Shown here: positions 21,935 through 32,587 of the stretch, piece by piece
Layout of the letters: the number at the start of each line of letters is the position of its first letter
How positions within the stretch are numbered: the stretch's first letter is position 1
From: Dichetophora obliterata
Lineage: Eukaryota; Arthropoda; Insecta; Diptera; Sciomyzidae
NCBI GenBank assembly: GCA_963920525.1
Contig: OY986439.1
Span: 29,274,819-29,338,818, forward strand
Length of the DNA stretch: 64,000 bases
Direction: 5' to 3'
Notes under the pieces: generated by a model
The model's input: the letters and a program-made list of their open reading frames with translations, nothing else
Databases searched by the model: none
Told to the model about the DNA's origin: nothing
Made by a program: the position numbers and the translations under genes

Positions 21935-22222
21935 GGGCACACTGCAGTAAATATTTAATGCATTACTAGAAGCAATAATCAGTAAACTTTTACTGATGAT
22001 GAAATGTATTTTGCATTACCAGTAAATTTTTACTGATTGCTGGAAAAAATTGCAGTAAAAATGAATTTTTACTGATTACTAAAAAAATTTGCAGTAAAAA
22101 TTTATTTTTATTTTTCTGAAATTTTTTCCTGTAAGCAGTAAAAATTAACTGGTAATGCAAGTTGAATTTCATTATCAGTAAAAATTTATTTTTACTGCAA
22201 TTTTACTGGTACTGCAAAGCCC
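21935..22222. mobile_element. Palindromic array element (CAGTAAAAATTTATTTTTACTG type)
   Basis: The ends are inverted (GGGCACACTGCAGTA / GGGCTTTGCAGTA). The interior is a chain of GCAGTAAAAAT and its complement ATTTTTACTG, repeated about eight times in alternating orientation, with GCATTACCAGTA variants. It has no coding content. The design resembles the 48251-48868 element. Target duplication not clear. Confidence 0.6.
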
Positions 22223-22242
22223 ATCTATACTATCTACCCAGC

Positions 22243-22271
22243 AAACCAAATAATTATTATTATTATTATTT
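22243..22271. repeat. (ATT)n microsatellite
   Basis: An uninterrupted TTA/ATT run of about eight units. Confidence 0.85.
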
Positions 22272-22279
22272 GGTAATGA

Positions 22280-22706
22280 TATCGTTAAGTTGTTAATTTG
22301 TATCGTTAATGATTTTCAAGAGCTTATTGGTTCGATATCGAAAAATGATTTTTTTCGATACAAAACGACCTATCGATAACGATATCGAGAAAATTTCAGT
22401 ATCGTTCATATTGAGATTGAATGAAATTTCGATATCGCTACGATCTTAATATCAAGATTTAACAGTATTTTAATATCATAACTATATCGAGGAAATAAAA
22501 TTTCAATACTGCAACAATCGAAACTTCACCGGCGTTTGGAACGAAAAAACCCCATTTTGTATCAATTTTTAAACTAGCAGAAGAGCTTTTTGGCAGGCTC
22601 TTGAAGACGCTTGACCCTAACGTTAAGATCCTCGTGCAATTGATTGTTTGTCTTCATGATATGCAGCTGCCTTTGCAGCTTTATTAATCCAAGCAAAGTA
22701 TAATTA
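22280..22706. other. Spacer with repeated CGATATCG words
   Basis: The palindrome CGATATCG and variants (ATCGATAACGATATCG) recur about eight times between 22330 and 22500, followed by plain spacer. No gene. Confidence 0.5.
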
Positions 22707-23342
22707 CACGGTTAAAAGTCTTGGACTAAATTTAAGTACAGCTAAAATATTTCTGAATTTTTTTAAAGTTTGAGGTTTAAAATTAGCAACCTTGCAAATA
22801 CTAACTCATAATTAAAAATCTACTGTTTTAAAATTTAAACCAATAGAAATATTACAGCTTCCTTTCGAGTTTGTTAGTTTAAAGTTAAGCACAAAAAAGA
22901 AATATTATAGTGTTCTTTTTAGCTTTTTTATTTAAATTTAAGTGCAATTCTGTGCAATTTTTTGTTTTTAATACCTAATTCTAGTACATTTGAATACTAA
23001 ATTTGGATTTGGATCAATATAATGTTGTTCTGGCAGTGCTAATACTCAATACACCAATACCTCACTTTGCGTCGTGGTTACGTTCCAAAAAAAACGCGAC
23101 GCAAATTGAAACGACGCAAAGTGAATTATGATTTTCTATAGCAAACTATGTAAAGATCGAAGATAGGTTCCAGGATTACGAAAATACTACTTTTTTTAAA
23201 AAGAAAATAAAACAAAGTAAACATTTAAAAAACAAAAATAATAAAAAAATTTTATTACTTACATACAAAAAACCAACAAAAAAAACGAATTCAATTAAAA
23301 CAAAATAAATTATGTCATTAATTTATAAAAACAAAATAAAAA

Positions 23343-25272
23343 TTAATTACTGTCTGATGAGTCCATAGTGGCTGTTGTCGTAAGTCGGCTTTCTTTCACA
23401 AAAAATTGGTCCGATGTTTGCTGAACAGCTTTTTTTTTCAACGTAAAATAAATTTTCTTGTAGCAATAGATATTCGTAGCTACCGCCTGAGACACTTTAA
23501 AACTCCCTTCGCTGTCAGGATCGTTTTTTAAAAAAATCTCCATAGCATTGTCAATCAAGCACATCGCTTTGGAAATTTGTTTGGTTAAATTTTGTTCTTC
23601 GGAGAGTTCTATTGAACGGTCACTGTCATCTTCTTCATTAGCAAATTGCAATTCCAGTTGCAATAGTTCTACATTAGACAATTCTAGGTTGTGCGAGGTT
23701 AGCAATTCATTTATGTCAGTCTCTTCCATACCTTCAAAATTAGACTCTCTGGCTAAATTAGAAATTTCATGAAGAACAGCTGGTGTACCATCAACTTCTG
23801 CAGCGCATATTCTGTGAACACATTCAGGCCATATTTTGCGCCAAACACCATTCATGCAAGATGGTTTGACGTCCTCCCACGAATCGGAAATAATTTCTAT
23901 GGCTTTCATAATGTTGAACTTTTTCCAAAACTCTAGCATGGTAGCTTATCTTGTCCATCAGTCTCACTTAAAATAAGTTTAAATGTTCGTCGAAGATAAT
24001 AACTTTTAAAAGCCGATATTACTCACTGATCCATCGGCTGAATAACTGATGTCGTATTTGGCGGCAAAAATACAAATTTCACGTTTTCTGACAACTCATC
24101 AACATAAACTGTGTGGCCAGGAGCATTGTCTACTAGGACCAAAGCCTTGAAGTTTAAGTTTTCCTTGTTGCAATAAGCTTTAATTTCTGGAATAGCACAA
24201 GTTGAAACCCAGTTTTGAAATAATGATGCTGTCATCCATGCTTTTTTGTTTGCTCGCCAGTGGACAGGAAGCAGATTTTTTGAACAACCTTTCATAGCTC
24301 TTGGATTTTCTGATTAAAAAATGAGAAATGGTTTAAATTTGAAATCACCATTTGCATTACCACCAAGAAGAAGAGTTAAGAGAGTTAAGAGCTAGCTTTA
24401 AATCCTGGCGCAGATTTTTTTGTTTTAGATATGAAAGTTCTGTTAGGTAGACGTTTTGTAACGTAAACCCAGTCTCGTAACGTAACTCGCAACATTAAAG
24501 ACTTGTTTCGGATCATAGCCACCTTCATGAATTAACGCTTTTAACTCTGCGGGTAGCGTTCTGCAGCAGTTAAAGCAGCGCTAGTTGCTTCGCCTTTAAG
24601 AGCAATGCTGTGCAGATTTGCTCGAAACTTGAATCTCTCAAACCAGCCCTGACTAGCTTCAAATGTTTCATTCTTGTCTGTATTACTACCACCAGCATTA
24701 TCGTTGGATACTGCTTTACTTTTTATGTCATCAAATAAGCTTTTTGCTTTCGTCTGAATTACCATTTTACTTACTTACTTACTTAGTTGGCGCTACAACC
24801 GTATGTCGGTCTTGGCCTCATCTAAGAATTTGCGCCAGCCATTTCTGTCTTTCGCTTGCTGGCGCCAGTTGGAAATTCCAAGCTTCGTCAGGTTGTCCTC
24901 TACTTGGTCTTTCCAACGAAGATGCGGTCGTCGTCTTCTGCGTTGACCGCCGCTGGGTACCATTTTACTTAATGGTATTCTCTGCACAACTTGATTTTCA
25001 ATCCAAATAGAAAGCAAGGACTCCATTTTGATCATCAAAGCACTCCTTGTACGGGTCATCGTTTTAGCATCTAATGATGTTGCCTCTTTTATTTTATCCC
25101 CATCTCGATCTCTAATAGTTCTGACACGTATTGCAGCCAGACCAACAGCCTTTGCTATCTCCACAGCCTTCTCTCCCTTATCAAATCGTCGCAGAATATC
25201 TAATTTTGTCTCCAAGCTGATAGTTTTTTATTTATTCATGGTAACTCTACCAGCAGCGCCCTTTCCACTCAT
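23343..25272 (-). pseudogene. Tigger-type (pogo) transposase, disrupted
   Basis: In order on the minus strand: MSGKGAAGRV at 25272, an in-frame TAA, then KLDILRRFDKGEKAVEIAKA with VRTIRD (CENP-B-type HTH); after the RTE insertion, QGWFERFKFRANLHS (second HTH); a frame-shifted stretch with ETGF and FISK.KKSAPGFKAS where the first catalytic Asp should be; then MKGCSKNLLPVHWRANKKAW, LVLVDNAPGH (second Asp) and FLPPNTTSVIQPMDQ (third Asp). The C-terminal part (23939-23343) begins EFWKKFNIMKAIEIISDSW and includes SCMNGVWRKIWPEC. At least one stop, frameshifts in the central third and the 184-bp insertion make it inactive. Confidence 0.9.
24774..24957 (-). mobile_element. 5'-truncated RTE-like retrotransposon, 184 bp
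   Basis: This encodes GQRRRRRPHLRWKDQVEDNL and the following 30 residues, nearly identical to the end of the ORF at 14-1174, then an AAGT-repeat tail. The target duplication TACCATTTTACTTA is seen at 24760-24773 and 24958-24971. It is inserted in the Tigger transposase. Confidence 0.9.
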
Positions 25273-25728
25273 TTGGCTAAAAAAATTACAAATGTACTAT
25301 GTAAAAAAAATAATATAACTCTGCCAATAAATAAATTGGAAAAATATTTACCTTTTTTTGTAATCAGAAACAACCCGTAAAAATTTATAAAAATTAATTA
25401 TTCTCTTTTTAAAAAAAAAAGCACAACACACTAATTGAAACTGAACTCTAAAATTAGCAAAACAAAGTGAAAATAAAACTGTATTAAAATTGCGTTGATT
25501 TTCAGTTAGAAAGGGAATCCCGAGTTTTGATGGCATGGCGCAATTAGAAACAAAAGTCGTGCCAAAACAACGCAACTTCGAAAATCTAACGACGCACAGT
25601 GAAAATTAGTACTAATTCAGCAGCAATGCAACTTCAAAAAAACGCAAAACGAAACGACGCAAAGCGAGGTATTGGTGTATTAGGCGATTCGGTTCATAAG
25701 TTTGCTTATCGCTTTTGTTACGTATAGT

Positions 25729-25790
25729 GCACTAGCCCAGTGATTTGAGTAGTGAACTTAAGAACTGAGTGTCGTGGGTTCGAATGCATG
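25729..25790 (+). other. tRNA-like sequence in the TIR element
   Basis: An A-box-like TAGCCCAGTGATTTGAG and a B box GGGTTCGAATGC are followed by a long T run. No complete cloverleaf. Same position and logic as 2296-2365. Confidence 0.4.
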
Positions 25791-25989
25791 GTATTTGATA
25801 TTTTTTTTTTTTTATTTTAATCCAAGCCAGTACTAAATTTAAAACTAAAGCTGAATTAATATCATTTTTTAGTATTTTGGAACTTGCATATTTAAACCAA
25901 AGCTGATTTGAAGACAAGTTTAAATTTTAGTACAAGATTTCTAACCGAAAAGTTATATGAAATGAAAAATTAAATTTTGGTTACTAAGT

Positions 25990-27315
25990 GGTTTATATAT
26001 GAGCAGCTTATAGCACAATTTGCGTCAGTCCATTTTTGGTAGTTTTGAGAAAATCGAACATTTAGAAAAATTCTTATGATAAATTCCAAGTATGAAGAAC
26101 TCAGTTTTGCTTATAAGCTAGGTCTAAATGGAACTATTCACATCGTCAAAAGTAAACTAAATAATACCCCAAAATGATGCAGAATATTGCATATTAGTAA
26201 AGAAATTTGGACTTGCGTCACTGAAAATTTTTTTAAAGTTCTCGTTTCCGCTGTTAGAATCTAATGGAAGATACTTTTCAAGAATTTAAAGATAAGGAAT
26301 GACAGTGTTTTCATCCAGAAGCTGGGCAAAATCACCTTTTAGTGAATATCTTCATTGTTAAGGGAGATATAAAATGAATGGTCTTGCGCCACTTGCGCCA
26401 AAATGTAATCGGAAATATTTTTAAAAAATTTTTGGTGAGTAGCATTTTTACCCAGAAGTTGGACAAATTCACCCCTCAGCGATTATCTTCATTATTAAGA
26501 GAGTTGTAAAATGAATGGACTTACGGCACTTGTCTGAGTTTTTTGGAGTAAAGGTAAATTTTCGAAAAGGTAAATATAACAACTCCCTTAGTAATGAAGA
26601 TAATAGCTTAAGGGTAGTCCAACTTCTAGGTAAGAATACTGCCATTCCTCATCAAAAAAAATTTTGTAAAACATCTCGCATTAGATTTTTACAGCGGAAA
26701 GAAGAAATTTAAAAAAATGTTCATAGGACAATTGGAGTAAGTCCATTTTTTATATCTCCCTTAATAATGAAGATAATCGCTAGGGGGTGAATTTTTTAAC
26801 TTCTAGGAACAAACGCTGCCATTCCTCAAAAAAAAATTCTAGCAAATATCTCCCATTATCTTTTTACAGCGGAAAGGAGAAATTTTAAAAAATATTCAGA
26901 GGACAAGTGGCGCAAGTCCAAATATTTTCACTTATATGCAATATTCTGCGTCATTTTTGGGTATGATATAGTTTTATTTTTTACTATAAGGCTGACTACA
27001 TTTTTGCTCTTGACCTAACTTATAAACAAAAGTGAGCACTTCCTACTTGGAATTTATCATAAGAACTTTTGTAAATGTTCGATTTTCTCCAAACTACCAA
27101 AAACGTACTTACACCACTTGTGCTTTGAAAAAATAATGTAATTTGTAAGAACAATAACAAAGTATTGCATTTTATTCAGAGATTACGTAAGCCAGAGGTT
27201 TCTAGTCCAAACTCATAAATAGGTTACATTTTCCTCTTCACTTCTACGCACTTAACTCAATTTCCATAAAAAATGGACTTGGGCCACTTGTGCGCCACAG
27301 CTCATATGTATAAGC
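25990..27315. mobile_element. Large foldback element with nested inverted units
   Basis: The outer ends pair (TTTATATATGAGC with GCTCATATGTATAA). Inside them GTAGTTTTGAGAAAATCGAAC near 26040 pairs with its complement near 27095, and long further stretches match inverted. The centre repeats a unit containing ATGAAGATAATCGC, CTTCTAGG and ACAGCGGAAAGGAGAAATTT in both orientations. A word like CACTTGTGCGCCA recurs at the unit borders. It does not code; a 65-codon frame at 26515 is incidental. Confidence 0.65.
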
Positions 27316-27508
27316 CTCTCACTATCACAAAACTCTCTTCCAAATCATTTTAGGTACTGTGTACTCTTGAAAAAATATTCTACATAAAAAATCACACGCT
27401 AAAAAAATAAGGCATCATCGTGTTACGACGATAAATAAAACATGCATGTATAAGCAACAAAATAGCCAAATAAGTCAAGTTCTTGTACATTAAAAAAAAA
27501 CAACAATG

Positions 27509-28666
27509 GCTGTGTGTCAAAAGGAAACTTTTCAGTCGTGGTAGGATAGAAAATATCAGGTTGAATAAAATTTATGTGTGTTGAAATAAATTTGTCTTTT
27601 TTGCTGTGTCAAATGGACGATGAAATTTTGACAGTTACAAATTTTGACGTTTCACATTTCGGTCGTGTTTTAGCACAAATATTTTATTTAATTTGCATTT
27701 TATTCAATTTGCGAAGTATTTAACTCGAGTGCTTGTACTTGCAACTTATTTCGTAAACTTGTTATATTGTAAACTTAAAAAACTTAAAAATAACGAAATA
27801 ATAAAAATAAAAAAAACGAAAGTGCTTGAGTTTGTGTGTGCGTGTGTGTGAGCCAACGATCTCCCGGTGCATCAGCAAGTGCAGCAAAGTTAAATTGGCT
27901 TTCTTTGCTGACGAACTTCCTCCAAGTGCCACCACCAGCAGCACAAGCAAGTGCAGTGCAAAATTTCTAGCCAGCCAACATCCTCCAAGTGCCATCACCA
28001 GCAGCACAAGCAAGTGGAGCCCAAATTTCCCGACTCTTTTGCTTGCCAACGCTCTCCGAGAGTCACCACGAGCAGCACCAGCAAGTGCAGCACAATTCAA
28101 TGGACTGGTCAACTCTCCAATATTTTTGAAGCACCATTTTAGCATGTCTCAAGCGCAGAGGCAAATTTCTGCTTTTATACTCCGGCCTGAATTAAATAAA
28201 TTGAAAGCGGAGAATTTGCGTTTCATTTGCTTGTGCTGCTGGTGGTGGCACTTGGAGGACGTTCGCCAGCAAAGAAAGCCAATTTAACTTTGCTGGACTT
28301 GCTGATGTACCGGGAGATAGTTGGCCCACACACACGCAAAAACAAACTCAAGCACTTTAGTTCTTTTTATTTTTATTATTTTGTTATTTTTTAAGTTTTT
28401 TAAGTTTACAACATTACGAGTTTACGAAATAAGTTGCAAGTACAAGCACTCGAATTAAATACGTGGCGGAAATTGATGTGTTGTTTTTTTTTTCTTTATT
28501 TTTGAGTGTGTCAAAACTTTGCATTCGGTCTACACACTCAAAAGTAGCCCCCAACGGGCTACTACAAATTTTGGCAATTATATTCACCTCACAAATGCCA
28601 AAAATTATTCTACCAACTGTCAAAATTTGATCATCCGACTGAAAAGGTTCCGAGTGACACACAGCC
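27509..28666. mobile_element. Foldback element with a GC-richer, coding-like core
   Basis: The ends are GGCTGTGTGTCAAAAGG and, inward from the right, GGCTGTGTGTCACTCGG, then CTTTTCAGTCG on both. A second inverted block (GCTTGTACTTGCAACTTATT and on) lies about 230 bp inside each end, followed by CTCGAGTGCTT-type and CAGCAAGTGCAGC-type blocks. The core 27840-28300 is clearly less AT-rich. A 3-bp duplication (AAT) is possible but not certain. Confidence 0.65.
27826..28287 (+). other. Open frame in the foldback core, product unknown
   Basis: The 153-codon frame has a repeat of about 30 residues (PPSATTSSTSKCSAKF / PPSAITSSTSKWSPNF), then from the inner ATG at 28143 MSQAQRQISAFILRPELNKL and KAENLR. 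The last part reads like natural protein, perhaps a captured Gag N-terminus. The frame then runs into the inverted arm, which encodes the complement of the repeats. I would not call it a gene without a homologue. Confidence 0.25.
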
Positions 28667-29130
28667 AATGATCTTCATCTTAATAAATCAATCTATTTCA
28701 TTTTATCCAATGTATGCGTTCATTGATTAGATGAATCTTTGTTCATTATGACTATGAAAAACGCTCATTCATTTCAATTTCGATTAAGTATCTTTAAATC
28801 AAGGGAATAGTTAATTGATTTTAAAAAATGTGATCATATGTTAAAGAATGCGTTTTTTAAAATTCACAATATTGAGAAATAAATCTCAATAAAACCAGAT
28901 TCCAACACAGTATGAACGGTATAGTTGAAAGAAATTAAACTTGAAAAAATGGTCCATGACTTAATGATTAAGCGTATCCGGGTTACGTAGAAACATTTTT
29001 CAGAACTTTCATTATTTTACTGTTGATCTGTATTATTTATATTCACAACATTCTCAATTAAACAATAATTTCTAATAAAACTTACTTAAACAATTTCTGT
29101 GTTTTTTTATATTAAAAAACAAGTGACAAA
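28667..29130. other. AT-rich spacer
   Basis: Nothing definable here. Confidence 0.35.
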
Positions 29131-29383
29131 TCTGTGGTCACAAGGAATAATGACTAAACTCGAAATATCGTAAAAAAGCGATATGGAATTTACTTTATTT
29201 CCAATTTTTGAAAGCATGCAGATATCCATTTTTTGCCTAGAATTGATCATCACTTATGTCTGCACATATTTTGTGTGTAACGGTTCATATATGTATATCA
29301 AAAAAATGGGTCGTAGTTCGTGCAATTAATATATCGTTTTTTACGTTACTTTGAGTTTAGTCGTTATTCCTTGTGACCACAGA
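29131..29383. mobile_element. MITE of the TCTGTGGTCA family, copy 1
   Basis: The TIRs of about 55 bp begin TCTGTGGTCACAAGGAATAA and continue through an ACTAAACTC and TATCGTAA block. The 253-bp element is non-coding. It is matched in opposite orientation by 48982-49230, and its ends resemble those of 56114-56361. Confidence 0.8.
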
Positions 29384-30903
29384 AATATTTTACCCAAAAA
29401 ATATGTAGAAAATAAAAATTCTAGAAACAATTAAAAAAACTTAGTTAAAATGCTTCATCGACGACAAATGCAATTTCAGTAACCCACAAAGGTCACTCCT
29501 CACGAACGTTTCACAAAAATTGAATTGAAAAAATACACCTACTATTCTTTTTTTATTTTTTTAACCAACATTCATGCATGGCGGCCAACGACATTGACAA
29601 ATAGTCATACGGTATTTTCATAAAAAACAAGCCACTTACTTCCTTACCTATATTGATAAATATTTACGTCATTGACGACGCAAAAGGCATTACTGGCCAA
29701 TTTGATTCGCATTAGCTATGTTTCGTTCGCATTTATGATTGATTGCATTCGAATTTAAAAATCTACGGACGAAAGTCAAAATATTTGGAAGACGTATCGC
29801 TTTTTTTGGACCACTTCAGATATGACAGTGGGAAAGATTGGAAATCTACTTTGTAGAAAAAAATTGTTGAAGTGGTCATAGAAAAATATGGAGTGATTTC
29901 TTGGCTTATTTTGAGCAACAAATTGTATGGGAGGGGGGAGGTTTTTTCAACATCCACTCAGATATGGGGTGTTTAAAAAATGTGTTCGGTAAAGAAGGTG
30001 CTACCAAAGATATTAACATAGCCTCCACAGAATCAGACCTACGATAATCCTGATCGGTCATTGGATGGTATATTAACTAGACTTTGTATCGGTACAGTTG
30101 GAAACTAAATAAAGGATGTGGAGATATGGCTTTAAATTTTTTAAATTTTTTTCATAAATCTAAAACTGATACTTTTGAATTTTATCCTACAAAGTACTAA
30201 TACAAAATTTAAGCCTTGAAGTTTGCTTTGAATAATTTTTTTTTCAAAAATAGTATTTATAGATGATAAATCATTTAACAGAAGTTACCATCTGAGTCAT
30301 AACAAAATGCTCCCAATTTTTCATCCCAAATTCAGCATATCAGCCCTTGAAAGAACATGAACTGAGCTTCTTATAAGCTATTCTGCTGTGCGTTTTATTA
30401 GATTTTGTACACAATGGATCAAAAACTGGATCACTTGTTTTATACCGACTGCGAACGGCTAAACTGCATGTTCTCAAGAAACTTTTCATGGAATTTATAA
30501 TTCTCTGGGGTCTGGACTCCATGGTGCCTAGGCAACGCTTTTATATTTAACCATTTATACCCAAATTTTTTAACTTTTTTGTCATCGCCAAGCATACTAA
30601 TGTCCTTAGATTCATCAAACATCTTAAATGTTTAAGGTAAGTAATCTGCCATGCAATAATTTTCAAAGTTATATTATTGCAATTTGGTAATTGCATACCC
30701 TTGTGGTAAGTAACATTCTTGGCTTAGATGTCTTTTCTTGGAGAAATTTCGAAATGCGAGTTGCTTAATATTTCCAAGAAATGACACCACAAAAACTTTC
30801 GTGCCTGAAACACACAACAAGTTTTTAGTACTAATTTTATTTTTTTGGTGAAATAGAAAAACAAATCAATCAAAAATTAGAGTGCTGGTTTTTAAAGTGA
30901 ATA
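29384..30903. other. Mostly featureless stretch
   Basis: The part at 29450-29760 has mixed composition and may be native intron. The rest is AT-rich. The only candidate is the minus-strand frame at 30340-30622. Confidence 0.35.
30340..30622 (-). pseudogene. Possible protein-coding fragment, unidentified
   Basis: The minus-strand frame from an ATG at 30622 reads MFDESKDISMLGDDKKVKKF, GYKWLNIKALPRHHG, then a stop after FSRSQSV. A neighbouring frame continues TSDPVFDPLCTKSNKTHSRI. The residue composition looks protein-like and the two frames would join through a one-base shift. I recognise no family, and chance is not excluded. Confidence 0.2.
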
Positions 30904-32587
30904 CACTGAACCAAAAAGGTACATTATATATATTAAAAGCTGCATTAATTTCAATGAATTATTCATTGATTTTGGTCCAATGAACTGTGGTCATTGATTT
31001 CAATGAATTTTCTTCATACTTTAGTGAATATTCATTAAACTTAGTGATTTTCAATGAATGGTTTCTTGAATATCAATGTACACTTCATTGAATTCAATGA
31101 ACACGTTCATTAAAAAATGCCAAAAATAATGACTTTTTCATTGAATTTAATGAAAAGATCATTGAATTCAATGTAAAGTTCATTGAATTCAATGTAAGGT
31201 TCATTGAAATCAATGTATAGTTCATTGAATTCAATGAATTAAGTTCATTGAATTTAATGTATTTAGTTTATTGGTTTCAATGTACAGCTCATTAAATTTG
31301 ATGTATCAAGTTCATTGAATTTCATGTATATTTCATTAAAGTTAATGTATTTAGTTCATTGGATTGAATGATCTATACATTAAATTTAACGAATCATTTG
31401 TTAATCCCTCTCTAAACATTTTTAAAATAAGGAAATAATTACAATTTCAACAATATTTTTTTTATTTTAAAGAGTCAATTAATTTACAAATTTTCGAAGA
31501 TTTTGAATAGTTTCAAATTTATAAAAATATACGGCAATAAACTCCCACAGGGGAGTGCATGCCGCAGGATATTTTAATTGAAATAATTGAAAAATTTTAA
31601 AGCACATATCTACGGCTCTAATAAAACTAGCAAATTAAAATTGTACACCATCCATGAATGTACTGGTAATTGTATGCTTTAGGAAAGTTTTTCTTCCAAA
31701 GTTGTCCTTACTGCAAACTTTTTGAGTGGGCACCAAATACCCATGAAGGCTCCAAAGAATTTTCATAGCAGTACTGTCTGGAAAAATATTAATTGAAAAA
31801 AATAACTATTTATTTATTTAGCCTCGAGAAAAATTAAGCTTACCCCTGTAATTAGTGAAATCTTCAATTTCTTCCAACTTTGCCCGCACAGCTTTATCTT
31901 TTATGTAGTTTTCATCCTTTAAAAACGTAAACATTTTTTGAAAATTATGGCAGCAGTCACTTAAAATGCCAGGTTTATTTCCTATTATTTACTAATACTA
32001 ATAGTAATTCAACAGATTTAAATTTTCTTTTACATTCAAAGCACAACATTTTCTTCACTTTTAATTAAATCTATTATCACCTTTTATCTAAAATTTACAC
32101 ACACAATTGCCACACGTCTTCACAACTTCGCGTTTCACTTCAAACAAAATTGGGAAGGGAATAAATTAGTTTACATTGAATTTAATGAACTATGCATTGA
32201 ATTTAATGAACTATACATTGAATTCAATGATCTATACATTGACAACAATACATTGAATTCAATGAACTATACATTAAATTCAATGAACCATTCATTAAAT
32301 TCAATGAACTATACATTGAATTCAATGACCTATACATTGAATTTAATGAACTATACATTGAATTCAATGACCTAAACATTGAATTCAATGAACTGTTTAT
32401 TAAAAATCAATGCATGGTTCGTAAAAATTTGATTTACAACTGGAATCAATGTACTTTTCATTGATATCAATGAATTTTAACACTACGTTAAAAACTATGA
32501 GCAATTCATTAAAATTCAATGATTTTTTCATTAAAATCAATTAATTAATTTTAACGTATGCTGTTCATTAAATTTGTTTTTTCTGTG
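30904..32587 (-). mobile_element. TA-flanked element with palindromic arms and a decayed SAM-protein-type gene
   Basis: The ends CACTGAACCAAAAAGG and (right, inward) CACAGAAAAAACAAA lie next to TA at 30902-30903 and 32588-32589. The left arm (30950-31400) and right arm (32165-32560) are dense arrays of the self-complementary word CATTGAATTCAATG and its TTCATTGAATTTAATG variants. The middle (31500-32150) holds a minus-strand relic homologous to the gene at 16297-17164. Same plan as 15259-18182. Confidence 0.7.
31500..31920 (-). pseudogene. Decayed homologue of the element-borne gene at 16297-17164
   Basis: A minus-strand exon ends near 31854 at a GTAAGC donor (reading KDENYIKDKAVRAKLEEIED). 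After an acceptor at 31778-31779 the next exon reads DSTAMKILWSLHGYLVPTQKV, matching DGRCCRIFYLLHNLLAPTAKV of the other copy. Further on, MDGVQF-stop-FASFIRAVDMCFKIFQLF aligns with MDGIKYKQNSTLTAIDLCFKIINLF, then LKYP...LWEFIAVYFY with LSYP...VWNFIQKYFY. It has one aligned stop and lacks about 40 residues between KV and MDG. The homology is visible by eye over about 60 residues. Confidence 0.6.

Larger units (their letters stand above)
23052..25677 (-). mobile_element. pogo/Tigger transposon with TA duplication
   Basis: The terminal repeats begin CACCAATACCTCACTTTGCG (left) and CACCAATACCTCGCTTTGCG (right, inward). TA flanks both ends (23050-23051, 25678-25679). The CGACGCAAA word recurs subterminally. 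The interior encodes a Tigger-type transposase on the minus strand, broken by an RTE fragment at 24774-24957. Confidence 0.9.
22707..25949. mobile_element. Decayed TIR element with tRNA-like core, split by a Tigger transposon
   Basis: The left end TA-CACGGTTAAAAGTCTTGGAC matches, inverted, the sequence at 25915-25949 (outer end CGGTTAGAAATCTTG). The ends resemble those of the 2115-2523 element. Without the Tigger insertion it would be about 600 bp. A tRNA-like block lies at 25729-25790. Confidence 0.55.

Noticed and set aside
23548..23772. 74-residue plus-strand frame (and 24663-25010)
   Set aside because: Antisense to the Tigger transposase.
27762..28145. 127-residue minus-strand frame with LHLLVLLV repeats
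   Set aside because: It is the antisense shadow of the repeats in the foldback core; leucine-rich text comes from the complement of GCAAGTGCAGC-type words.
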